Shown here one piece after another: positions 1-7,865 of a stretch of DNA of 64,000 nucleotides. How positions within the stretch are numbered: position 1 is the first letter of the stretch; each line of letters opens with the position of its first letter. The notes under the pieces are model-generated. The model saw nothing but the letters and a program-made list of their open reading frames with translations, searched no databases and had not been told where the DNA came from. Location of the stretch: assembly GCA_000431535.1 (NCBI GenBank), contig HF991822.1, positions 77,164-141,163 of the forward strand. The letters run 5' to 3'. The stretch is from Clostridium sp. CAG:678 (GTDB lineage Bacteria > Bacillota > Clostridia > Oscillospirales > Acutalibacteraceae). The position numbers were made by a program, and so were the translations under genes.

Positions 1-902
1 TCCGGGCAGCCTTTGCATTCGCATTCGATCATTTTGGTGGCGCCTTCGCCGTCTTTTGCCAGCATTTTGGTCAGGTGCATCATCACTTCGTAAAGCGCCG
101 CTTTAAAGGTTTCGTAGTCCGCGCCTGGTTCTGTGATCTGTGCGTTTCCGGCAAGGCCGTTTGCCATTACGGCAACCATGTCATTGGTGGAAGTATCGCC
201 GTCTATGGAAAGGCAGTTATAGGTTACTTTTACCACATCGTCAAGCGCCGCCTTAAGCATTTCTGCGCTGATCTGAATGTCTGTCGTTATAAAATTCAGC
301 GTGGTTGCCATATTGGGGTGGATCATGCCGGATCCTTTTGCCATGCCGCCGATCCGGCATGTTTTTCCGCCGGCATTAAATTCAACGGCGTATTCTTTCT
401 TTATGGTGTCTGTTGTCATGATTGCGGTTGCCGCCGCCTCATTGCCTGTATAGGAAAGGCCGGAAACAAGCGGCTTGATTCCTTTTTCTATCGGTTCTAT
501 CGGAAGAATCTGCCCGATAACGCCGGTGGACGCCACAATTATTTCTTCCGGCTTGATCCCAAGTTCGCCGGCGGCAAGCGCGCACATTTTTTCTGCTTTT
601 TCCACGCCGTCCGCGTTGCAGGTGTTGGCGTTCTTGGAGTTTACGATCACGGCTTTCGCGCGGTTTCCTGTTTTTTCCAAATTGTGTTTGGTTACCAGAA
701 TCGGAGCGCCTTTCACTTTGTTGGTGGTGTAAACTGCTGCGCAAACACACTGCGTGTCGGAAACGATCATTCCAAGATCGTTTTTGTGCGGCACAGCCGG
801 GTTTTGATTATCCGCCGCCGGCTTTTTTATACCGCAGTATACACCGTTTGCTTTAAATCCTTTCGGCGCGCAAACGCCGCCTTCTGTCTTTGTCAGTTCC
901 AT
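1..902 (-). CDS. argJ: ArgJ, ornithine acetyltransferase / N-acetylglutamate synthase, C-terminus cut by window edge
   Basis: Moves the acetyl group from N-acetylornithine to glutamate in the cyclic arginine pathway, in the cytoplasm. The gene runs off the left edge, so about residues 1-300 of a usual ~400 are present. The self-cleavage motif ASTGVIG is at residues 124-130, and Thr126 is the expected nucleophile that becomes the first residue of the beta chain. The ATG at 902 has a GGGGG ribosome site inside the end of argC and begins 2 bases after the argC stop, so the two genes form one operon. The missing stop is due to the window edge, not a lesion. Whether it also has synthase activity (bifunctional type) cannot be told here. 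Confidence 0.95.
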   Translation of the reverse strand, partial: MELTKTEGGVCAPKGFKANGVYCGIKKPAADNQNPAVPHKNDLGMIVSDTQCVCAAVYTTNKVKGAPILVTKHNLEKTGNRAKAVIVNSKNANTCNADGVEKAEKMCALAAGELGIKPEEIIVASTGVIGQILPIEPIEKGIKPLVSGLSYTGNEAAATAIMTTDTIKKEYAVEFNAGGKTCRIGGMAKGSGMIHPNMATTLNFITTDIQISAEMLKAALDDVVKVTYNCLSIDGDTSTNDMVAVMANGLAGNAQITEPGADYETFKAALYEVMMHLTKMLAKDGEGATKMIECECKGCP

Positions 903-904
903 AT

Positions 905-1852
905 TCAGTCCCCCAAAATAAGAGATTTATCTTCTTCCAGGCCGCAGGCAATGTTCATGCACTGCACAGCCGCGCCGGACGCGCCTTTTCCAAGGTTATC
1001 AAATCTTGCCGTAATTACAAATCTTTCTTCGTTCCCGTTCAGTTCGATCTCCAGATCATCTCTGCCGTCAAACAAATTCGCGCCGATCATATTTTTTGAG
1101 TATCCTTCCGGGCGCACTTTGATCAGCTTTTCGTTTTTGTAATGTTCGGCAAGGATCTCTCTTACGTCCGCCGGTTTCAGCCCTCCAAGCAGCAGATCCG
1201 CATGAAGCGGAACACTTACCACCATCCCGCATTTGTAATCACAGATCATGGGGGAGAAGACCGGATAGCGCTCGATCCCCGTTATGGCTTTCATTTCTTT
1301 TAAATGCTTGTGCTGTTGGGTAAGGGCATACTGACGCGGTGCGTCAAGTTCCGGATCTCTTTGCGTGTCTTCATACTGCGCAATGGCGCTTTTTCCGCCG
1401 CCGCTGTAGCCGGAAACGGCAAAACAGGTGAGGGGATAGTCTTTTGCGATCACGCCGTGTGCCACCAGCGGATAAATGATAGAAATGAATCCGCTTGCAT
1501 AGCATCCCGGGTTTGCGATCAGTCTGTTTGTCCTGATCTTTTCCTTGAACTCCGGTGAAAGTTCCGGAAAACCGTATGCCCAGCCGGGTTCCGTTCTGTG
1601 CGCGGTGGATGCGTCAATGATCTTTGTGTGCATATTTTCTTTGTCCAAAAGGTTTACGGCGTCTCGTGCCGCGTTGTCCGGCAGGCAAAGAAACGTGATA
1701 TCACTGTCGTTTATGTATTTGCTGATTTCGGCAGTGTCTTTGCGCTTGTCCTGCGCAATTTCAAGCAGTTTTATATCGTCTCTTTCAAGCAGTCGCTTTC
1801 GGATGCGCAATCCTGTAGTGCCTGCCTGGCCGTCAATGAATACTTTAATCAT
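905..1852 (-). CDS. argC: ArgC, N-acetyl-gamma-glutamyl-phosphate reductase (short type 2 form)
   Basis: NADPH-dependent reduction of N-acetylglutamyl phosphate to the semialdehyde, third step of arginine synthesis. About 315 residues. The N-terminus FIDGQAGTTGLRI and the catalytic motif NPGCY (Cys117) match the less common short ArgC form rather than the longer E. coli type. I chose ATG 1852: a GGAG lies 11 bases upstream, whereas the in-frame ATG at 1861 is only 2 bases from it. argJ follows after 2 bases. A promoter with TTGACT and TATAAT lies at 1894-1921 and an ARG-box-like palindrome just upstream, suggesting arginine repression by ArgR. Confidence 0.93.
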   Translation of the reverse strand: MIKVFIDGQAGTTGLRIRKRLLERDDIKLLEIAQDKRKDTAEISKYINDSDITFLCLPDNAARDAVNLLDKENMHTKIIDASTAHRTEPGWAYGFPELSPEFKEKIRTNRLIANPGCYASGFISIIYPLVAHGVIAKDYPLTCFAVSGYSGGGKSAIAQYEDTQRDPELDAPRQYALTQQHKHLKEMKAITGIERYPVFSPMICDYKCGMVVSVPLHADLLLGGLKPADVREILAEHYKNEKLIKVRPEGYSKNMIGANLFDGRDDLEIELNGNEERFVITARFDNLGKGASGAAVQCMNIACGLEEDKSLILGD

Positions 1853-1893
1853 TTTATGCATATCTCCGTGTATTAAAATTATAATCTTTTTAT

Positions 1894-1921
1894 ATTATAC
1901 ACTCGCTTTTATCAAAGTCAA
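1894..1921 (-). promoter_or_regulatory. Sigma-A-type promoter of argC-argJ
   Basis: Read on the minus strand: -35 TTGACT (1921-1916), 16-base spacer, -10 TATAAT (1899-1894). It lies about 42 bases upstream of the argC start. Confidence 0.7.
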
Positions 1922-1956
1922 TAGAAATTGAAAAAATATAATAAATATACATGAAT

Positions 1957-1974
1957 AATGAATAAATATACAAA
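1957..1974 (-). promoter_or_regulatory. ARG-box-like operator upstream of argC
   Basis: The minus strand reads TTTGTATATTTATTCATT, which differs at one position from the ArgR consensus TNTGAATWWWWATTCANW. It sits 36 bases upstream of the argC -35. The region is AT-rich, so chance matches are possible. Confidence 0.45.
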
Positions 1975-2178
1975 TATATCTTTTGCTTTGCTCCGGTAAA
2001 AGATGTGCAAACCGTTTTTTTTGCACACCTTGTGCTGTTCATTTTTTATTTGCGCTTCTTCAATCCTGTGTGCGGTGGCATACTTCCAACGTAGAATTTA
2101 TAAAAAATTAATAATTTCTAATACAGAATTTTATAGCGGCATTTATCCAATATAATTCAATTTATAAGGGGTGAGGGT

Positions 2179-2430
2179 ATGAAAACACGCAAAAAAGCAT
2201 ACGGTAATTGTAATATTGTTGGGAGAAACATTGAACGGCTCAGAAAAGAAAGAGGGATTAAGCAAAAGAATTTTATTTCTAAGATCCAGGTTATGGGGCT
2301 GGATATCAATCCCACAAGTTATTCCAAACTGGAAGGGCAGTTAAGGATTGCAACGGATAAAGAAATCTATGTGATCGCCAAAGTACTTGGCGTGCCTTTG
2401 GAAGAATTATTTCGTAACTGTTGCGAATAA
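2179..2430 (+). CDS. Small XRE-family helix-turn-helix regulator
   Basis: An 83-residue single-domain DNA-binding protein. Residues ~13-80 form a Cro/C1-type helix-turn-helix (GRNIERLRKERGIKQ ... SYSKLEGQLRIATDKEIYVIAKVLGVPLEELF). There is no second domain, so no ligand or partner is suggested. The start ATG is preceded by GGGGTGAGGG. The gene stands alone between the argC region and a leftward PHP gene, with two hairpins after it. A weak -10 (TATAAT) lies at 2151-2156. The target is unknown. Family assignment is firm, function is not. Confidence 0.85.
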   Translation: MKTRKKAYGNCNIVGRNIERLRKERGIKQKNFISKIQVMGLDINPTSYSKLEGQLRIATDKEIYVIAKVLGVPLEELFRNCCE

Positions 2431-2455
2431 ATATAGTTATATTAAAACAAAAAAT

Positions 2456-2491
2456 AAAACCGATCTGAAGTGCGTCAAATCGGTTTCTGTT
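2456..2491. terminator. Bidirectional terminator between XRE gene and PHP gene
   Basis: Stem AAACCGAT / ATCGGTTT (2457-2464 / 2479-2486). It is followed by a T-rich run on both strands. Confidence 0.75.
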
Positions 2492-2513
2492 TTTGTGGTT
2501 TTTGCCGCGTTTT

Positions 2514-2536
2514 GCCCGCGTCTGCGGGCTTTTTTT
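2514..2536 (+). terminator. Second terminator hairpin after the XRE gene
   Basis: Stem GCCCGC / GCGGGC (2514-2519 / 2524-2529) with loop GTCT and seven T. The T-run overlaps the stop of the opposing PHP gene at 2535. Confidence 0.65.
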
Positions 2537-3311
2537 ACGGCTTTTTTATGGTCAGGTTCGTGATCGGCGTAATGCCTAAAAAGGCGAGGTGCTTTTTCAT
2601 TTCCTCAATCTGCTCTTTCATGGCAAAAAATTTCGGCGTGTGTGCGTCAAGCCCCAGAATCACTTCGTTGCCGGTTTCAGCTGCGATCTTCCAGAAGTCA
2701 TCTCTCGGATAGGTGCGCTTGTCCACAAATCCCAAAAAATTAAATTCAAGCGGGATAGCAAGCGCCTTGGCGCCCGCACAGAGCTTTTGCATTTCCTTTT
2801 TATATTTCTTCTCGTCTCCGGTAAAATTCAGTATATCGGGGTGGGCAAGGTAAGTGAATGCCCCCGTCCTCAAGCCTTCCAGACATTGAGAAACATATTC
2901 TTTCAGCACATTTTCGTTATCCGTCGGCAAAGCGTTATAATGCCCCTGATTATCATATTCGTTATGGATGTAATGCTGCCCCAGAATCAGATAATCAATG
3001 TCAAAACCCTTAAGATAATTCAACTCCTTCCTGAAAAGATCGGGGTAGTATTCCAGCTCAAAACCAAGGTGTATCTTGATTTTATCTTTATATTTGTTTT
3101 TAAGAAAGCGTATGCTTTTAACATAATCTTCCGCGTCTTCCGGAAACATTCTGAATCCGGAATAATAGCCGCATTCCTGCGGAAAAAGCATGGGCGCGTG
3201 ATCAGAGAATCCAATCTCGTCAAACCCATTTTTAATGGCGCTTAAAACATATTCTTCGTCCTCGCCGGTCGCGTGCCGGCATCTCTTTGTATGCGTGTGA
3301 AAATTCTTCAT
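2535..3311 (-). CDS. PHP-domain phosphoesterase, histidinol-phosphatase (HisJ/HisK) type
   Basis: A 258-residue metal-dependent phosphatase of the polymerase-and-histidinol-phosphatase superfamily. Metal-ligand motifs are visible: HTHTKRCRHA at the N-terminus (residues 5-14), DHAP near residue 38, the conserved GFELEY, LGQHY, YLAHPD and GLDAHTP. Length fits the HisK family (histidinol phosphate to histidinol, last but one step of histidine synthesis). No his gene is nearby, so another sugar- or nucleotide-phosphate substrate is possible. The gene is monocistronic, converging on the XRE gene. Confidence 0.8.
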   Translation of the reverse strand: MKNFHTHTKRCRHATGEDEEYVLSAIKNGFDEIGFSDHAPMLFPQECGYYSGFRMFPEDAEDYVKSIRFLKNKYKDKIKIHLGFELEYYPDLFRKELNYLKGFDIDYLILGQHYIHNEYDNQGHYNALPTDNENVLKEYVSQCLEGLRTGAFTYLAHPDILNFTGDEKKYKKEMQKLCAGAKALAIPLEFNFLGFVDKRTYPRDDFWKIAAETGNEVILGLDAHTPKFFAMKEQIEEMKKHLAFLGITPITNLTIKKP

Positions 3312-3355
3312 ATTAAAATTATACCACTTTTTTGCAAAAATTCAACGTCATTCCC

Positions 3356-3384
3356 TTGACAAGTTCCCTCAAGTTTCGTATAAT
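3356..3384 (+). promoter_or_regulatory. Consensus promoter of the tRNA-Asp/tRNA-Thr unit
   Basis: Perfect hexamers TTGACA (3356-3361) and TATAAT (3379-3384) with a 17-base spacer, 30 bases before tRNA-Asp, as expected for a strong stable-RNA promoter. Confidence 0.9.
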
Positions 3385-3414
3385 ACCATTTGCAGTGCTG
3401 ATTGTGCTGCCCAT

Positions 3415-3491
3415 GGCCCGGTAGTTCAGCTGGTTAGAACGCCTGCCTGTCACGCAGGAGGTCGACGGTTCAAGTCCGTTCCGGGTCGCCA
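3415..3491 (+). tRNA. tRNA-Asp (anticodon GTC)
   Basis: 77-base cloverleaf with CCA encoded. Acceptor arms GGCCCGG / CCGGGTC (one G-T pair), discriminator G. Anticodon loop CTGTCAC gives GTC. The T-arm is GACGG TTCAAGT CCGTT. It is followed after 5 bases by tRNA-Thr. Confidence 0.97.
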
Positions 3492-3496
3492 TTCGG

Positions 3497-3572
<76 letters not shown>

Positions 3573-3579
3573 TAACAAA

Positions 3580-3624
3580 ATCCCCGGTTTTCCGCATATT
3601 TCCGCGGTTTCCGGGGATTTTTTT
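3580..3624 (+). terminator. Terminator of the tRNA-Asp/tRNA-Thr unit
   Basis: Stem ATCCCCGG / CCGGGGAT (3580-3587 / 3611-3618) followed by a run of T to 3624. Confidence 0.88.
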
Positions 3625-3650
3625 GTATTTTGATCAATTTGTTTATAACA

Positions 3651-3680
3651 AAAACTGCGCTTATTAAAAGCGCAGTTTTT
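3651..3680. terminator. Bidirectional hairpin, terminator of gdhA
   Basis: Stem AAAACTGCGCTT / AAGCGCAGTTTT (3651-3662 / 3668-3679) with T-runs on both sides. It closes gdhA on the minus strand and backs up the tRNA terminator on the plus strand. Confidence 0.85.
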
Positions 3681-3706
3681 ATATCATAACCGATTTGTTT
3701 TATCAA

Positions 3707-5248
<1,542 letters not shown>

Positions 5249-5261
5249 TTACAGAGAGTTA

Positions 5262-5290
5262 TTGCATTATATACCAATTTGTAATATAAT
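5262..5290 (+). promoter_or_regulatory. Promoter of the M28 peptidase gene
   Basis: TTGCAT (5262-5267), 17-base spacer, TATAAT (5285-5290), 43 bases before the chosen start. Its position rules against the longer in-frame start at 5262. Confidence 0.65.
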
Positions 5291-5333
5291 AGTTTCATCA
5301 GCTGCAGCATATTTTAGAAAAGAGGTCGTTATC

Positions 5334-6632
5334 ATGAGATTAACAAAAGGCGCGTCAGCCGCCACTCAAAAATATATGGCGGACGGTATCCGCTATGTAT
5401 GCGAAAATTTTAAAAGGCGCTCTCCCGGCTCGCACAGCGAAAGAAAAGCGCAGAAGTACCTGAAGAAAGAGCTTGAAAAATGGGCGGATAAAGTGGAAAT
5501 GGAGGATTTCTCGGTTCATCCTGCGGCATTTATGGGCTGGATCCCTGCGGCGGCAGTGATAGGCATGCTCGCAGTATTATTTTATTGGCTTACATATACG
5601 GGTGCCGTATCCGGTTCTGGGCTTGCCGTTGTTTCCACCGTGCTTGTTCTTTTGGCACTTGCATGCCTTGTGGTTGAATTTTTGATGTACCGTGAATTTG
5701 TTGACTTTCTTTTCCCAAGAAAAGTTTCCAGAAACGTCATGGCACGCCGCGCACCGAAAGGCGAAGTGAAAAGAAGAATCATTTTCGGCGGGCACACGGA
5801 TGCCGCGAATGAATGGACGTATTCTCTGCACGGCGGTATTAAGAGCCTTGCTCCGGTCATGGGCGGCTCAATCGGCGGTCTTATCGCGGTAGTTATTTTT
5901 GATGTTGTTTGGATGATCTATTCTTTTACCGGCGGCAATTACGAAAGCAAATTCTGGCTCGTTTGCGGTATTATTCAGCTGATTCTTGTTCCGTTCTTTA
6001 TTGCGATTTGCTTCTTTATTAACTGGAAGGTTGTTGTGGATGGCGCAAACGATAACCTTTCCGCTGATTTCATCGCTATGGGCGTAATCAAAGAAATGGC
6101 GGAAAATGATGTCAGATTTGAAAACACGGAAGTCTGCGCGCTTCTTTCCGGTTCGGAAGAAGCGGGTATCCGCGGCGCGCTTGCATACGCGAAAGCGCAT
6201 AAAGAAGAACTTCAAAATGTGGAAACCGTTTTTATTGCCATGGATACCATGCGGGAGATCGAACAGCTCCAAATCTATACGCAGGGCTGCACAGGCACGC
6301 AGAAAAACTCAAATGCCGTTGCTGAGATTATTTACGAGGCGGGCGAAAACTGCGGCATAGAGATGAAAGAAACGGAACTTTATCCAGGCGCGATCGATGC
6401 AGAGGCATTCAGTCGTTTGGGTCTGCTGGCATCCGGTTTCTGCGGCGTAAACCATGATCCCAAAACGTACTATCATACCCGTTTGGATACGGCGGATAAT
6501 ATCAGTGAGGAATGTATCAACCTTTCCCTTGATATCTGCTTGGAGGCCGCAAGGCTTTATGATGAAAAGGGCGGCATTGATGCGTTCAGGGAAGAAGGCA
6601 AAAAGAGATTTAAAAGAGGCCATAATAATTAA
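5334..6632 (+). CDS. Membrane-embedded M28-type zinc aminopeptidase
   Basis: A 432-residue peptidase of the M28/M20 clan. Metal-site motifs are GGHTDA (His154, Asp156), DGANDN (around 236-241), GSEEAG (Glu275/Glu276) and a C-terminal YYHTRLDT (His381). It is odd in carrying about four hydrophobic helices: two at ~65-122 before the catalytic fold, and two at ~172-233 set between the first ligand motif and DGANDN. So the protease fold appears anchored in, and interrupted by, the membrane. The start at 5334 has AAAGAGG 8 bases upstream, and the promoter ends at 5290. The substrate is unknown. No operon partner. Confidence 0.82.
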   Translation: MRLTKGASAATQKYMADGIRYVCENFKRRSPGSHSERKAQKYLKKELEKWADKVEMEDFSVHPAAFMGWIPAAAVIGMLAVLFYWLTYTGAVSGSGLAVVSTVLVLLALACLVVEFLMYREFVDFLFPRKVSRNVMARRAPKGEVKRRIIFGGHTDAANEWTYSLHGGIKSLAPVMGGSIGGLIAVVIFDVVWMIYSFTGGNYESKFWLVCGIIQLILVPFFIAICFFINWKVVVDGANDNLSADFIAMGVIKEMAENDVRFENTEVCALLSGSEEAGIRGALAYAKAHKEELQNVETVFIAMDTMREIEQLQIYTQGCTGTQKNSNAVAEIIYEAGENCGIEMKETELYPGAIDAEAFSRLGLLASGFCGVNHDPKTYYHTRLDTADNISEECINLSLDICLEAARLYDEKGGIDAFREEGKKRFKRGHNN

Positions 6633-6650
6633 TTTGCACTTGAATTGTAA

Positions 6651-6681
6651 AAAAGCTGCGGTTTCCTTTCCGCAGCTTTTT
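6651..6681. terminator. Bidirectional terminator between M28 peptidase and DUF6512 gene
   Basis: Stem AAAAGCTGCGG / CCGCAGCTTTT (6651-6661 / 6670-6680), with T-runs on both strands. Confidence 0.85.
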
Positions 6682-6692
6682 CTTTGTAATCA

Positions 6693-7223
6693 TTATATAC
6701 CGTATGTTTTGGTAATCGAATCTTCAAACAGCGGAATCAGCGGCGGAGAAAATGTAAACAGAATAAAGATTCCGCCCACTGCAAGCAACAGAATAAAGAA
6801 AATCACTTCGCTTGCCGCGCTCTTGTATTTCATGTTTTTCATCAGTGTGTAACTGATCAGAAACGCGGCGGCAACTCCGGCAAAAAAGGATAGGATATCT
6901 GCTGTCATACTATCGTTTCCGGTTGCGCCGGTGTAGGTATAATGAATAAACAGGATGATCAGCATCCCGCTGATCACGCCGCAGAATTTTGAAAGAAACA
7001 GATTGAGTTTTTGCCCTTTCAGTATAAAATATTCCGCCGCTGTCCAGATCAAAAACGGCGTGAAGATCAGTTTTAAGTGTTCCCAAACACTTTCATTTAC
7101 CGGGCAGAAAATCCCTACGATCACATTTTCGCCGCTCCATTCATAGAAAAAATGTGAAAGCGTGCCCAGTATGCAGCAAAATGCAAATCCAAACAGTTCC
7201 GTTTTAAATAATTTGTTTTTCAT
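6693..7223 (-). CDS. DUF6512-like membrane protein
   Basis: A 176-residue integral membrane protein with five likely helices (about residues 10-28, 52-68, 78-96, 106-126, 140-162). The segment FFYEWSGEN...VGIFCPVNESVWEHLKL near the N-terminus is typical of the DUF6512 family found in Clostridia, whose function is not known. No signal for a catalytic site. It is monocistronic and shares a bidirectional terminator with the M28 peptidase. I recognise the family by pattern only. Confidence 0.7.
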   Translation of the reverse strand: MKNKLFKTELFGFAFCCILGTLSHFFYEWSGENVIVGIFCPVNESVWEHLKLIFTPFLIWTAAEYFILKGQKLNLFLSKFCGVISGMLIILFIHYTYTGATGNDSMTADILSFFAGVAAAFLISYTLMKNMKYKSAASEVIFFILLLAVGGIFILFTFSPPLIPLFEDSITKTYGI

Positions 7224-7279
7224 TTGATCACCGTAAATATTTTATGCGTGATTATTTAAAATTATATGTGGGTTTGTGG

Positions 7280-7308
7280 TTGACAATTCTGTTATTTTTT
7301 GTTATATT
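7280..7308 (+). promoter_or_regulatory. Promoter of tRNA-Ser
   Basis: TTGACA (7280-7285), 17-base spacer, TATATT (7303-7308), 55 bases before the tRNA. Confidence 0.8.
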
Positions 7309-7363
7309 ATTAAAGCACCTAATCGGTGTTGAACTTGACAGTGTGTGTTATAGTTACAGTTTT

Positions 7364-7454
7364 GCAGATGTACTCAAGCTGGTGACGAGGCGCCCCTGCT
7401 AAGGGCGTAGGGTGGGCAACCGCCGCGAGAGTTCGAATCTCTCCATCTGCGCCA
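7364..7454 (+). tRNA. tRNA-Ser (anticodon GCT)
   Basis: 91-base class II tRNA with a long variable arm and CCA encoded. Acceptor arms GCAGATG / CATCTGC. Anticodon stem-loop GCCCC TGCTAA GGGC gives GCT (reads AGC/AGU). The T-arm GAGAG TTCGAAT CTCTC is complete. Its last 20 bases recur at 7598-7617 in the element downstream. Confidence 0.96.
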
Positions 7455-7457
7455 AAA

Positions 7458-7492
7458 AAAGAACAAGCACTTTTGTGCTTGTTCTTTTTTTA
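7458..7492 (+). terminator. Terminator of tRNA-Ser
   Basis: Stem AAAGAACAAGCAC / GTGCTTGTTCTTT (7458-7470 / 7475-7487), loop TTTT, then T-run. Confidence 0.88.
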
Positions 7493-7502
7493 ATATAATA
7501 GA

Positions 7503-7617
7503 AGAGATTCGAAAAGGGCAATGCGAAGCATAGAAACAGTCCTGTGGACTGTTTTGGTGCCCGGGTGCGTGCCGCCGAGCGCGGAAGCGAGGCGGGCGAA
7601 TCTCTCCATCTGCGCCA
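7503..7617 (+). repeat. Structured element ending in a copy of the tRNA-Ser 3' end
   Basis: The last 20 bases (7598-7617) repeat the tRNA-Ser 3' end, including half of the T-arm, the acceptor strand and CCA. The matching left edge AGAGATTCG (7503-7511) is the exact complement of CGAATCTCT (7597-7605), so the copy of the T-arm is closed by a new partner. Inside lie a perfect 9-bp hairpin AAACAGTCC / GGACTGTTT (7534-7542 / 7546-7554, loop TGT) and a GC-rich CCGCC / GGCGG stem. No D-arm or anticodon is present, so it is not a tRNA gene. It may be a tRNA-tail-associated repeat, a remnant of integration, or a processed RNA. Confidence 0.7.
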
Positions 7618-7618
7618 A

Positions 7619-7656
7619 AATAAGCCATCACATAAGTGGTGGCTTATTTTTTTTGA
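7619..7656 (+). terminator. Terminator after the tRNA-tail element
   Basis: Stem AATAAGCCATCAC / GTGGTGGCTTATT (7619-7631 / 7636-7648, one G-T pair) followed by eight T. The element thus has its own terminator in addition to that of the tRNA. Confidence 0.82.
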
Positions 7657-7836
7657 AAAAAGTTTGAGTTGCGCAAAGCGTTTGATATTCGTACCGTTCG
7701 TCAGGCTGAGGATGGCAGCGTTGCCAAGGTTGCCGCTTATCTCAGAAAACAGTATGACAGCAGTTATAAAATTCAGGCTGCTCAGACATCAAATCTTCTT
7801 TCCTATTATGTATATTTATTCTGTTCGGGCAGATAA
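7657..7836 (+). pseudogene. Possible degenerate coding remnant without a start
   Basis: Between a TGA at 7654 and a TAA at 7834 one frame stays open for 59 codons and reads with natural-looking protein composition (for example FDIRTVRQAEDGSVAKVAAY), but it has no ATG/GTG/TTG start with a ribosome site. It could be the tail of a lost gene left between the tRNA-tail element and the oxidoreductase, or chance. I do not recognise a family. Confidence 0.25.
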
Positions 7837-7865
7837 TAAACAAAATGCTGTTGGAGTGATTTGAT

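Larger units (their letters stand above)
1862..2178. other. AT-rich divergent intergenic region
   Basis: This 317-base gap between argC (leftward) and the XRE gene (rightward) holds the argC promoter and the ARG-box-like site. A possible -10 (TATAAT, 2151-2156) precedes the XRE gene, without a clear -35. I see no further gene or stable hairpin in it. Confidence 0.6.

Noticed and set aside
75-1142. Long rightward open frame opposite argJ and argC
   Set aside because: It lies antisense to two clearly recognised genes, has no ribosome site, and its composition (Cys, His, Phe, Arg rich) is that of a mirrored reading frame.
5262-5333. Upstream start for the M28 peptidase
   Set aside because: The extra 24 codons coincide with a TTGCAT-17-TATAAT promoter, and the downstream ATG has a good ribosome site.
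7503-7617. A second tRNA gene or complete att-flanked island
   Set aside because: Only the 3' end of the tRNA is repeated, with no D-arm or anticodon, and the ~140 bases between the copies hold no integrase or cargo.
7544-7864. Rightward 106-codon frame spanning the tRNA-tail element
   Set aside because: It runs through hairpins and a terminator and ends next to the flavoprotein start; no protein-like conservation or ribosome site.
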